Shown one piece after another: positions 20,736 to 29,081 of a stretch of 44,746 nt of DNA. A program made the translations under genes and the position numbers. How positions within the stretch are numbered: position 1 is the stretch's first letter; each line of letters opens with the position of its first letter. Where the stretch lies: positions 7,205 through 51,950 of the forward strand of contig DKNM01000130.1 in NCBI GenBank assembly GCA_002470695.1, written 5' to 3'. This DNA comes from Candidatus Neomicrothrix sp. UBA7388 (GTDB taxonomy: Bacteria > Actinomycetota > Acidimicrobiia > Acidimicrobiales > Poriferisodalaceae). Under the pieces are notes generated by a model. The model worked only from the letters and a program-made list of their open reading frames with translations, made no database searches and was not told the origin of the DNA.

Positions 20736-21488
20736 ATGGAGTTATCGAATTCAGCGGGATATCTGCCCTCAACCTACGGCGACATGTTCGCTGATATTTA
20801 CGATGCTTGGTATCAAGAAGTAACCGACGTCGAAGGAACCGTGAGACTTATCAGCGAGTTGGCGGCGGATGGCCGAGTACTGGAACTTGGCGTCGGCACA
20901 GGAAGACTAGCCATTCCACTAGCTGAGACCGGTGTTGACGTCTCAGGGATTGATTCTTCGTCGGAAATGCTAAAACGGCTTTCGGAAAGAGATAGCGGTC
21001 AACTGGTTGAGGCCCATTTAGCTGATATGGCCGAATGGCAACCCGAGGGACCCTTCAAGGTCGTTTTTTGCGCCTACAACACTTTTTTCAATCTCGTCGA
21101 AACAAATCACCAACGAAATTGTCTTTCCCTTTCCAAGAATCGCCTCGACGAGGACGGCTTAATCGTGCTCGAAGCGTTCGTTCCACAGACCAGCCTCGAC
21201 TCGCCTAATAGAGGAGTTGAGTCCCGCAGTCTGTCAAGTACGACAGTATTGAGCGTGACGATTCACGAGAGAAAGTCAGGGATAGTGCGCGGTCAAAGCA
21301 TCGAGTTAGGTCAAAATAAAACTATTTTGAGACCTTGGCGAGTATTGATCAAAACACCTCAAGAGATAGATCTTCTAGCGCGCAAATGCGGGCTTCGGTT
21401 AGTCACAAGGTGGCAAGACTGGGACCGCACGCCCTTCTCTGAAGGAAGCAACCACCACATTTCGGTCTACGCTCCTTTGAAGCTTTGA
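20736..21488 (+). CDS. Class I SAM-dependent methyltransferase
   Basis: A 250-residue Rossmann-fold methyltransferase. Motif I is VLELGVGTG at 48-56, followed by VSGIDSSSEML (motif II) and a VVFCAYNTFFNL segment in place of motif IV. The fold and the DMFADIYDAWY N-terminus resemble small-molecule methyltransferases, but the substrate cannot be read. The ATG at 20736 is preferred over an in-frame GTG nine bases earlier; a TAAAGT box (20723-20728) seven bases before the ATG allows a leaderless transcript. The next gene, an SRPBCC-phosphotransferase fusion, starts 28 bases downstream, so the two may work together. Confidence 0.82.
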   Translation: MELSNSAGYLPSTYGDMFADIYDAWYQEVTDVEGTVRLISELAADGRVLELGVGTGRLAIPLAETGVDVSGIDSSSEMLKRLSERDSGQLVEAHLADMAEWQPEGPFKVVFCAYNTFFNLVETNHQRNCLSLSKNRLDEDGLIVLEAFVPQTSLDSPNRGVESRSLSSTTVLSVTIHERKSGIVRGQSIELGQNKTILRPWRVLIKTPQEIDLLARKCGLRLVTRWQDWDRTPFSEGSNHHISVYAPLKL

Positions 21489-21516
21489 TCACAACAGTTC
21501 TAGGGAGCACGCGTAA

Positions 21517-22644
21517 ATGGAGATTCGAGTAGCGATCGATCTTCCTGCGGGCCTATCCGAGGTCTGGGCCCACTTACGAGACGTAACAACCCACAGCGAT
21601 TGGATGCTTGATGTGGCGCACATTCAAGTGACTTCCGGCTGTTCCGAAGGCTTAGGCCTTAGGTTCACGTCCATGATCGCAATTGGTCCCTTCAAGCTCA
21701 AAGATGAGATGGAAATCACGGCTTGGGAAGAAGCAAAAGTAATGGGGATAAGTCGTTCCGGGCTAGCGCGAAGCAACGGCACCTTCCGTTTATCGCCGAC
21801 TGCTTCAGGCACAACACTCTCCTGGGAGGAATACCTTGAACTTCCGAAATATCTCAATGCGAAATTGGTCCGGAAGATGGCTAAATCCATCAGTACATAT
21901 ATTTGGCGCAACAATCTTCAGAGTCTGAGGAAACAGATAATTGCTCAACAGGCCACAGGAGTTGGCCGAGATTTGGGAGGGCTGATTAATGTTGGCCACG
22001 AGTGGGAACTCCGTCATTACGGACCACTACATGTAGCCAAAGTCGCTACGAAAGGTGCGGATTTCACCCGCGAGGCACAAGCCTTGCAAATTCTCGAAAA
22101 GACACAAGTTCCTTCGCCGGCGCTTGCGAAAGTGCTGTCCCCTTCTTCGATTGTCATAGAACGAGTTGACGGTCCAACAATGCTTGAGGATGTCATTTCG
22201 CGCCCATGGACTCTTACGCGACATGCAAAAAATCTCGCCAGACTTCATAGAGCTCTGGGGAGCATAACAGCGCCTGATAATTGGGAAAAAGTGACCGAAG
22301 GCAACTCGCTTGTCCACCTAGATCTGCATCCGGGAAACGTTAAGTTGCGAAACGGAAAACCAGTTGTAATCAATTGGAACCGCGCCTCTCGTGGAAGCCC
22401 CGCCTTCGATGCCGCCGTGACTTACGTGATTCTGCGGACGGCCGACTCGCGAATCGCAGGAAGCAGACGCTTAGTAGTCAGTAGTTTACGTAGCAGGTTT
22501 GCACAGGCATTCATTAAGGAGTTCGGAGCGGCCGAAGTCCAGGATCACATAACAGAGGCAGCAGAGCTTCGTCTTCTAGACCAAAACCTGCCTAACAATG
22601 AACGCGAGGCCGTCTTTGCTCTTGCAAGAGGGGAACTGGACTAA
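21517..22644 (+). CDS. SRPBCC (polyketide cyclase-like) domain fused to aminoglycoside-phosphotransferase-like domain
   Basis: A 375-residue fusion. Residues 1-145 form an SRPBCC/START-like ligand-binding domain (VAIDLPAGLSEVWAHLRDV at the start, then antiparallel strands and a long C-terminal helix). Residues about 150-370 resemble the APH/choline kinase fold: Lys175 (VAKVA) and Glu186 in the small lobe, and the Brenner motif HLDLHPGN at 267-274 with Asp269 and Asn274. The second metal ligand, normally Asp in IDW, is Asn286 (INWNRASRGSPAFD). This suggests weak or lost phosphotransfer. The gene is 28 bases downstream of a methyltransferase and is convergent with meaB. A small-molecule substrate is likely but unknown. 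Confidence 0.75.
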   Translation: MEIRVAIDLPAGLSEVWAHLRDVTTHSDWMLDVAHIQVTSGCSEGLGLRFTSMIAIGPFKLKDEMEITAWEEAKVMGISRSGLARSNGTFRLSPTASGTTLSWEEYLELPKYLNAKLVRKMAKSISTYIWRNNLQSLRKQIIAQQATGVGRDLGGLINVGHEWELRHYGPLHVAKVATKGADFTREAQALQILEKTQVPSPALAKVLSPSSIVIERVDGPTMLEDVISRPWTLTRHAKNLARLHRALGSITAPDNWEKVTEGNSLVHLDLHPGNVKLRNGKPVVINWNRASRGSPAFDAAVTYVILRTADSRIAGSRRLVVSSLRSRFAQAFIKEFGAAEVQDHITEAAELRLLDQNLPNNEREAVFALARGELD

Positions 22645-22648
22645 TTGC

Positions 22649-23605
22649 TCAGTCAATCGCAAGATCGATGAGCCGCTTTGCTGCATCATAAGGGTCTATT
22701 TCACCACTCTTCATCTTCGATTTAAGTTCTAGGGCCTCCGGTCGCTCCATCACAATGCCAATCAACTGGTCAAGACTTCGACTAACGATTTCCTCCAACT
22801 CAGCCTGAATTCGTTGAGCTCGGCGCTCGGCTAAATCGCCGCTTTCTAAAAGATGAGAGCGGTGCTCGAGAACGGACTCCCATAGCTGATCCGCGCCGAC
22901 GTCATCCGTGGCGATCGTCATTATTATGGGAGGCTCCCAGTTGCCAAGAGAGGAAAGCTCAAGCATCTGTTGTATATCTCGCCTAGTGTCGTCGGCCCCT
23001 TTTCGGTCAGATTTATTGATCACAAAAATGTCCGCTACTTCCATCAACCCAGCTTTGTTCGCCTGAACAGCATCTCCCCACCCTGGGTTAACCACCACAA
23101 CAGTGGTGTCCGCTGCACCGGCTATTTCAACTTCGACCTGACCAACACCGACCGTCTCAATCACAATCCATGGCCACCCCAAAGCGTCGAGGACACGTAT
23201 GGCCTGCGGAGTAGCCAAACTTAAGCCCCCTAGGTGACCTCGCGTCGCCATGGAGCGAATATAGATCCCTTCGTCAGTGACATGATCTTGCATTCGTACA
23301 CGATCGCCAAGAATCGCCCCGCCAGTGAATGGAGAAGAAGGGTCGATTGCAAGGACCGAGAGACGTTCCTCTTTGGATCGGACAACCGCGGCCAGGGCAG
23401 ATGTCAGACTCGACTTCCCGGAACCTGGCGCACCAGTTATTCCTACCGTGAAAGCATGTCCAGACTTTGCAAATGTGTATGCGCCAAGTTGTCTGGCTTC
23501 TTCTCCTCCACGCTCCACAAGAGACATAAGACGCGCTAAGGCGAAGCGATGGCCGCCTAAGGCCTCCTCAAATAAGGCAACTGGGTCTGTGCTTGGCCGA
23601 TTCAT
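22649..23605 (-). CDS. meaB: MeaB/ArgK-type G3E GTPase, B12-mutase chaperone
   Basis: GTPase that gates cobalamin loading and protects acyl-CoA mutases such as methylmalonyl-CoA mutase. The 318 residues have the P-loop GAPGSGKS at 58-65, the DPSSPFTGGAILGDRVRM segment, switch ETVGVGQVEVEI, and the guanine motif NKSD, all typical of MeaB. The ATG at 23605 is used rather than a TTG just before it. It lies 27 bases downstream of murA on the same strand. No mutase gene is in the window, so its client must be elsewhere. Confidence 0.92.
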   Translation of the reverse strand: MNRPSTDPVALFEEALGGHRFALARLMSLVERGGEEARQLGAYTFAKSGHAFTVGITGAPGSGKSSLTSALAAVVRSKEERLSVLAIDPSSPFTGGAILGDRVRMQDHVTDEGIYIRSMATRGHLGGLSLATPQAIRVLDALGWPWIVIETVGVGQVEVEIAGAADTTVVVVNPGWGDAVQANKAGLMEVADIFVINKSDRKGADDTRRDIQQMLELSSLGNWEPPIIMTIATDDVGADQLWESVLEHRSHLLESGDLAERRAQRIQAELEEIVSRSLDQLIGIVMERPEALELKSKMKSGEIDPYDAAKRLIDLAID

Positions 23606-23632
23606 CAAAGGTTGTTGGTCAGTGGGAAAAAC

Positions 23633-24880
23633 TCACGTTCTTGAGACTTGGGCACCAACCGACGAGAGCTTACCCGCCAAATCTTCATATCCCCGATCCA
23701 CATGATGCGCGTCTGAAATGATTGTTTCACCGTCCGCTCCGAGGCCAGCGATTACCAAAGCCGCTCCTGCTCTGATGTCATGGGCGCGCACGGGGGCTCC
23801 TGAAAGTCGTTCAACGCCCCGAACCACTGCGTGACGGCCCTCGGCCTTTATCTCCGCGCCCATCCGAACGAGTTCATCTACATATCTGAACCGTCCAGCA
23901 AAAATATTTTCGGTGACCATGCCAGCGCCACTAGCAACCGACAGGGCCGCTACTAAGAAAGGTTTGTAGTCAGTAGCAAGGCCTGGGTATGGAAGCGTCG
24001 ACACGTCCGCCGACTTAAGCCGTTCTGTTACTTTGCCGCGAACACCGCCATTACCCTCAGAAATATGCATCCCCATTTCTTCAAGTTTCCGGAGCAGCAT
24101 TTCCATATGCTCAGCCCGAGCGTTCTCCAAATGTAGCTCGCCGCCACATATTGCAAGGGCGCATAAGTAAGTAGCAGCTTCAATACGATCAGGGATAACT
24201 TCGTAACTAATCGGCTCGAGTCGCTCCACGCCATCAACGCGGAGACGCGAAGTTCCTATTCCGTCAATTAATGCACCCATTTGCGACAAAAAATTTGCAA
24301 GATCAGTGATTTCGGGTTCGCGCGCAGCGTTCTCTATGGTCGTCGTACCACGGGCAAGCACCGCTGCCATCAGAAGATTTTCCGTGGCGCCGACAGATGG
24401 AAACTCGAGGAACACCTCAGCGCCCTTCAACACTTTTGCTTGAGCCTGAATATCGCCGTGTTGATGAGTAAAGGTCGCCCCTAGTTGCTCCAAGCCCTGC
24501 AAATGCATGTCGATCGGTCGAGAACCGAAATCGTCACCTCCCGGCATTGCCACGGTCGCCCGGCCGATTCGCGCTAACAAGGGTCCCAGAACTGATATCG
24601 AAGCTCGCATTCGTTCGACTAAGTGGTACGGCGCTACGGGTTCGATTTCGTGAGGTACCGATATATCTATGCGATGACCGGTTCGCTGAACTTCGACACC
24701 CATTGCTTCCAAAAGCTCAACCATAATTGCGACATCAGCTATATCGGGGACATTGGAGAGCGACGTCAAACCCTCTGCTAGCAGTGAGGCAGCCATCAAC
24801 TTGAGGGCACTGTTTTTCGCCCCCCCGATTTGGATACCCCCGTCTAGGGATCGACTTCCTTGTACAAGGAATTTATTCAC
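23633..24880 (-). CDS. murA: UDP-N-acetylglucosamine 1-carboxyvinyltransferase with Asp at the catalytic Cys position
   Basis: First committed step of peptidoglycan synthesis, transferring enolpyruvate from PEP to UDP-GlcNAc. The 415-residue protein has Lys22 in GGAKNS and the loop PGGDDFGSRP, in which Asp116 stands where E. coli has Cys115. The same Cys-to-Asp change occurs in mycobacterial MurA and is known to keep activity while preventing fosfomycin alkylation, so natural fosfomycin resistance at the target is expected. The rest (AREPEI, RIEAATY-type segments) is normal. Start is a GTG at 24880 with GGGGGA beside it. Confidence 0.95.
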   Translation of the reverse strand: MNKFLVQGSRSLDGGIQIGGAKNSALKLMAASLLAEGLTSLSNVPDIADVAIMVELLEAMGVEVQRTGHRIDISVPHEIEPVAPYHLVERMRASISVLGPLLARIGRATVAMPGGDDFGSRPIDMHLQGLEQLGATFTHQHGDIQAQAKVLKGAEVFLEFPSVGATENLLMAAVLARGTTTIENAAREPEITDLANFLSQMGALIDGIGTSRLRVDGVERLEPISYEVIPDRIEAATYLCALAICGGELHLENARAEHMEMLLRKLEEMGMHISEGNGGVRGKVTERLKSADVSTLPYPGLATDYKPFLVAALSVASGAGMVTENIFAGRFRYVDELVRMGAEIKAEGRHAVVRGVERLSGAPVRAHDIRAGAALVIAGLGADGETIISDAHHVDRGYEDLAGKLSSVGAQVSRT

Positions 24881-24924
24881 TCCCCCAGTATGTTCAACAA
24901 ACAGGCGAAGGACACATCACTACA

Positions 24925-26436
24925 GTGGCTCATTTGGAAATAACGCATTACCTCGATGATGAAGGATTACGACACGTCTTATTTCCGAGGTCCGACATTG
25001 TTAAAGAAATGGTTGTGGACACGCACCGCTTCGGACTTCTAGATGGACCCTTTGAGCACTACGAAAGATCAATTTTCGACGAAGGTCCAACTGACTCTGG
25101 GTTGCATAAAGTAACCGAGAGTTTCGATTACAAGCTGTCAATTCCTTGGTTTGGATTCATCTTTAGTTGGCCAGTTCGACACGCCTTGCGCAACCGACGC
25201 ATCGATGACAAACCCCCTTTTTGGGCGCCACCTGATCACTTCTCTCAGCGTGGAGCAACAATCTTTGCGACGCTCTGCGCTATCGCAGTCATTTCAGGGT
25301 TTTTATCTAATGCTCCCGCCGAAACACACACCTACGCTGCAGACGAATTCGGAGTCAACCAATTAAGTCAGGGATTTTTGGGGGCTCTGGTTCGAATTGG
25401 AACGTTGCTCGCAATTGGGTTCGCCTTTCTCGCTGACCGAAAAGGGCGGAGGCGCATATTGACCTGGGCCATGTTGTTTGGCATAGCTGTCTCGTGTCTT
25501 GCGGCGATTTCACCCACCATAGAAACCTTTGCAGCAAGCCTGATAGTACTTCGAACAGCTAACGCGACATTAAGTGCCGTGCTACTGGTCTTCGCTCTCG
25601 AAGAATTACCAGCTGGCAGCAGAGCCTGGGGGCTCTCAGTTCTTGGCCTCTCAGCAGCTTTGGGAGCAGGAGTAGTTGTCTGGACACAACCTCTGGCCGG
25701 AATAACAGACTGGTCTTGGCGGCTCATCTATCTGATTCCTATTTTAGCCATCCCCCTAATTTCACGAACTGTTAAAGCTCTACCTGAAAGTAAGCGCTTC
25801 GAAACCCATCGCAGCGAGCTGAAACTGAGGGGTTATTGGAGGCCTCTCGTGCTTTTAGGGGCTACATATTTCCTACTGGGCCTCTTTCTTTCTCCTATCG
25901 ACTGGTTCCGAAACGAATATCTCAGAGATGAGCATGATTTCAGCGCGTTGCAAGTAAGCATTTTCGTTATTTCGACGGCGACTCCTGGAGGAATAGGTCT
26001 GTACTTAGCAGGCCGAATCGCCGATGTCCGAGGACGGAGAATAGTGGTTTCAGTAGCGAGCGTCATTGGTTTGGGTTTAACGACTCTCTTCTTTAACTCG
26101 TCGGGCGCTCTTCTATGGCCCATTGCATTATGTGCAATTGGATTGGCTAGCGGTCTGTTACCTGCGTTAGGGGTGTATCGAGGTGAAATGTTTCCAACAG
26201 CCGTTAGGGCCAAAGCTGCGACTATTAGCGGCGCTATTGGCGTTCTTGGTGGCTCAATAGGAATCCTTCTAGCGGGTTGGCTGCGCGTCAGGTGGGGTTC
26301 GTTCGGGCCTGTGATGACAGTTTTATGGTTAGGTCCGTTGATTGCTGCAGCAGTCGTTTGGAAGAAATTTAGCGAGGGAACTCGTCAAGAGTTGGAGTCG
26401 TTAAATCCGGAGGATTTAGGTCCCGCACAAATTTAA
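24925..26436 (+). CDS. Major facilitator superfamily transporter with N-terminal cytosolic domain
   Basis: A 503-residue transporter with about 12 predicted helices from residue 112 on. The MFS signature between helices 2 and 3 is ADRKGRRRIL, and its second-half copy is GRIADVRGRRIV; MFPTAVRAKA near helix 11 is like sugar/metabolite MFS members. The first 110 residues are soluble, with a pattern (VDTHRFGLLDGPFEHYE..., FDYKLSIPWFGFIFSWPV) resembling a shortened SRPBCC-like beta domain. The substrate is unknown. The GTG at 24925 has only a distant AAGGA, so the start is tentative. It is divergent from murA. Confidence 0.83.
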   Translation: MAHLEITHYLDDEGLRHVLFPRSDIVKEMVVDTHRFGLLDGPFEHYERSIFDEGPTDSGLHKVTESFDYKLSIPWFGFIFSWPVRHALRNRRIDDKPPFWAPPDHFSQRGATIFATLCAIAVISGFLSNAPAETHTYAADEFGVNQLSQGFLGALVRIGTLLAIGFAFLADRKGRRRILTWAMLFGIAVSCLAAISPTIETFAASLIVLRTANATLSAVLLVFALEELPAGSRAWGLSVLGLSAALGAGVVVWTQPLAGITDWSWRLIYLIPILAIPLISRTVKALPESKRFETHRSELKLRGYWRPLVLLGATYFLLGLFLSPIDWFRNEYLRDEHDFSALQVSIFVISTATPGGIGLYLAGRIADVRGRRIVVSVASVIGLGLTTLFFNSSGALLWPIALCAIGLASGLLPALGVYRGEMFPTAVRAKAATISGAIGVLGGSIGILLAGWLRVRWGSFGPVMTVLWLGPLIAAAVVWKKFSEGTRQELESLNPEDLGPAQI

Positions 26437-26457
26437 CTTTTAATTTCCCCTTAAAAG
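26437..26457. terminator. Candidate bidirectional terminator palindrome
   Basis: CTTTTAA and TTAAAAG form a seven-base inverted repeat around a seven-base loop, directly after the MFS stop and overlapping the last codons of the convergent hydrolase. The stem is A/T-rich, so the T-runs serve both strands, but it is thermodynamically weak. Function is not certain. Confidence 0.3.
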
Positions 26458-27018
26458 CGTTAACCAATCTGACACATGCTCAACAATTTCCGATGTTCGG
26501 CCGAGCGAGGATGGGTCATGTCCTCCACCCTTAACAAAATGGCTGTCTACCGAGCCTTTGATCCTTCGTAGGTGTCTTCGAAACTCATTTGGTGAGCCGA
26601 AAGGATCGTTGTCGCTCGACACGAATAGACAGGGCACATCGATGTCGGTGAAGTGGCCAGCGCGAAGTTCATCAGGTTTTTTCGGCGGGTGAAGGGGGTA
26701 ACTTAGCAAAAGAAGCCCCGCCGAGGGCATGCCCTCGGCTACCGCCATAGAACAAATCCTTCCTCCCATTGATCGGCCTCCAAACACTATGCGTTTTGGT
26801 TCACAGCCAAGTTCGTTAGCTATCCAAGAACAGTCCTCAGTGAGTTCATGAACGAGTTTCGGCGCCCGCGGGGGCACGCGTTTTCCTTGTCGCGTATATG
26901 AGAGCTCGTATCTGAGCACCGGTATTGGATGTAAAGCATCCTCCAGCGCTATCAGGGTGGAGTGGTTCTTGCTGCCGCCAGCGCCGGGTAAAAGAACTAC
27001 TCCATCAATATCCGGCAC
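26440..27018 (-). CDS. Alpha/beta hydrolase, TEX30/KANL3-like (dienelactone hydrolase-related)
   Basis: A 192-residue compact hydrolase of the TEX30/KANL3-like family. The oxyanion turn is LLPGAGGSKNH, the nucleophile Ser83 is in GGRSMGGR, the acid is Asp136 or Asp138 in VSSDNDPFG, and the His167 lies in KGGGHDPS, so the catalytic triad looks complete. No signal peptide is seen. Substrates of this family are not known. It is divergent from the enoyl-CoA hydratase-like gene by 53 bases and converges with the MFS gene. Confidence 0.82.
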   Translation of the reverse strand: MPDIDGVVLLPGAGGSKNHSTLIALEDALHPIPVLRYELSYTRQGKRVPPRAPKLVHELTEDCSWIANELGCEPKRIVFGGRSMGGRICSMAVAEGMPSAGLLLLSYPLHPPKKPDELRAGHFTDIDVPCLFVSSDNDPFGSPNEFRRHLRRIKGSVDSHFVKGGGHDPSSLGRTSEIVEHVSDWLTLLRGN

Positions 27019-27071
27019 AGGTGATCTCCATGAGGGCAGAATAGGTCAGGGTCTATGAGGAGTCGATACGG

Positions 27072-27872
27072 ATGACAAAAGATGAATTTGGGCAAGGCAC
27101 AATAACTACTGAGATCAGTGAAGGCGTTGCCGTAATCTCTTTGAATCGGCCTGAAGTTCGGAATGCTCTTAACAGTCAAATTCTGCGGGCTATCCCCGAA
27201 GTAATCGCTTCATTAGAAGAGAACCCAGAAGTTGACGTGCTTGTATTAACTGGAACCGATCCGGCATTCTGCGCTGGCCTGGATCTAAGAGAGCTTGGGG
27301 ATACCGGAGGAAACATAGAGCCTGAAGCTCAGAGTTCAATGTCAAAGGGGCCATTTCCTGAGCGGACAAAACCTTTGATCGGAGCAATCAATGGAGTGGC
27401 AGTAACCGGGGGTCTAGAACTGGCCCTTGCTTGCGATTTCCTAATCGCCTCTGATCGCGCTCAGTTCGCCGATACCCACGCCCGAGTGGGAGTTATGCCT
27501 GGTTGGGGATTGAGCGTCTTGCTGCCTCAAGCGATTGGGGTAAGGCGATCTCGTGAGATGAGTTTGACTGGTAACTACGTGGGCGCTGAGCTCGCAGCTA
27601 GTTGGGGTTTAGTTAACCGGGTCGTTCCGCACGAGGATCTAATTGGAACTGTGTTGGAGCTAGCCGCTGATATCAGGTCAAACAATCAGCAGGGAGTTAG
27701 GCAGATGTTGCAGACCTACGAGAGCACAACGAGTGTCACCTTGGAAGAAGGTTGGGATGTCGAAGCAAAAATGGGAAGGGAGTGGCTCCGCGTCACTAAT
27801 TTTAGGCCTGAAGACGTCGCCGAGCGAAGAGCCAATATTCAGAATCGAGGAAGATCGCAATCTCAAAGTTGA
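27072..27872 (+). CDS. Enoyl-CoA hydratase/isomerase family protein (crotonase fold)
   Basis: A 266-residue crotonase-superfamily enzyme. The oxyanion-hole segments are AFCAGLDLRE and INGVAVTGGLE. One catalytic Glu is kept at 116 (GGLELALACD), but the second one of true hydratases is His136 in FADTHARVGVMPGWG, so simple hydration by the rat-liver mechanism is unlikely. This version is seen in a known actinobacterial EchA subgroup whose reaction is not clear. AGGAG nine bases before the ATG supports the start. It ends one base from convergent lhgO. Confidence 0.87.
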   Translation: MTKDEFGQGTITTEISEGVAVISLNRPEVRNALNSQILRAIPEVIASLEENPEVDVLVLTGTDPAFCAGLDLRELGDTGGNIEPEAQSSMSKGPFPERTKPLIGAINGVAVTGGLELALACDFLIASDRAQFADTHARVGVMPGWGLSVLLPQAIGVRRSREMSLTGNYVGAELAASWGLVNRVVPHEDLIGTVLELAADIRSNNQQGVRQMLQTYESTTSVTLEEGWDVEAKMGREWLRVTNFRPEDVAERRANIQNRGRSQSQS

Positions 27873-27873
27873 A

Positions 27874-29079
27874 CTAACTCTCTCGCTCCTCAATCATCTC
27901 AACTATGCGACCTCCTATTTCAAGACTCGCGGTAGCAGCAGGACTCGGAGCATTTATCACGTGCAAACTATTTCCGGATCGAGTTATTGCAAAGTCATCT
28001 AAAAGTTCTCCGTTGGCATCCATGGCTTGAGCGCGCACACCAGCCGGACTCGCTTCTAGATCCTTGCTCTCTATCTCGGGAACAAGCCGTTGAAGTGCGC
28101 GAACAAATGCTGCCTTGTTTAGCGACCGCCACACTTCTCCCGCCCCAGTTCGCCAATATTTACGAGCCAATTTCCATAAGCCGCGGTTTGTTACATGTTC
28201 AAGTATTTGACTTGGTTGGACATCTCGCCATCGATAGCCCTCTCTGGAGAGTGCGAGAACGGCATTCGGGCCAGCATGGATTGAGCCGTCAATCATCCGA
28301 GTCAGGTGAACGCCCAAAAAAGGAAAACTTGGATCCGGAACCGGATAAATCAAGCCTTTTACTAGATGGCTGCGCTCAGGGACAAGCTCGTAATACTCAC
28401 CCCGAAACGGAACAATTCGGTTGCCCTCCGCCGCATTGACCATGCCTGCCACTTGGTCGCATCGAAGGCCGGCGCAATTGACTAAGAAACGAGCAAAGAT
28501 TTCACCGCCCGAAGTTGATATGCGCGCGCCAACTTCTGATTCTTCGACATTCAAGACGCTTGTATCGAAGCGGACACTTCCCCCACTCTCTTCTATCTCA
28601 ATGCGGAGCGCTTCACAGACCTTGCTATACGACACAATTCCTGTCGAGGGCACATACAAAGCCTCAATTCCATTGCAATGCGGCTCTATTTCGGTCAAGC
28701 GGCCGGCGTCAATAAGTTCGGCAGATAGTCCATTCAGTTCGGCCCTCCCACTAAGAGCTCGCAGTCGCTCAATTTCGTCGTCCCGGGTGGCGACAATGAC
28801 TTTGCCGCAAACTTCGTGGTCGATTCCGCGCTCTCGACAGAAGTCGACCATTGCGGACCGGCCCGCTACAGCAAGCTCGGCCTTCATGGATCCTGGCGCA
28901 TAGTAGATTCCGGAGTGAAGCACCCCAGAATTTCTCCCTGTTTGGTGATGGGCGAACCCAGACTCTCTCTCGAGAATCAGCACAGATTGCCCGGGGTGTT
29001 TGGCGATATATCTGTGTGCTGTGGCAAGGCCGATAATGCCAGCTCCCACGATTGCCAAATCAACAGGTTCTGATGACAT
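27874..29079 (-). CDS. lhgO: L-2-hydroxyglutarate oxidase (FAD-dependent)
   Basis: Flavoprotein of the DAO family that oxidises L-2-hydroxyglutarate to 2-oxoglutarate, passing electrons to oxygen or quinone. The 401 residues have the N-terminal dinucleotide motif GAGIIGL, the HQTGRNSGVLHSGIYY segment that marks LhgO/YgaF, VNCAGLRCDQVA in the middle and a C-terminal SPAATASLEIG. AGGAG nine bases upstream sits within the end of the preceding J-domain gene, whose stop is only two bases from this ATG, so they form one transcript. Confidence 0.9.
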   Translation of the reverse strand: MSSEPVDLAIVGAGIIGLATAHRYIAKHPGQSVLILERESGFAHHQTGRNSGVLHSGIYYAPGSMKAELAVAGRSAMVDFCRERGIDHEVCGKVIVATRDDEIERLRALSGRAELNGLSAELIDAGRLTEIEPHCNGIEALYVPSTGIVSYSKVCEALRIEIEESGGSVRFDTSVLNVEESEVGARISTSGGEIFARFLVNCAGLRCDQVAGMVNAAEGNRIVPFRGEYYELVPERSHLVKGLIYPVPDPSFPFLGVHLTRMIDGSIHAGPNAVLALSREGYRWRDVQPSQILEHVTNRGLWKLARKYWRTGAGEVWRSLNKAAFVRALQRLVPEIESKDLEASPAGVRAQAMDANGELLDDFAITRSGNSLHVINAPSPAATASLEIGGRIVEMIEERES

Positions 29080-29081
29080 CG

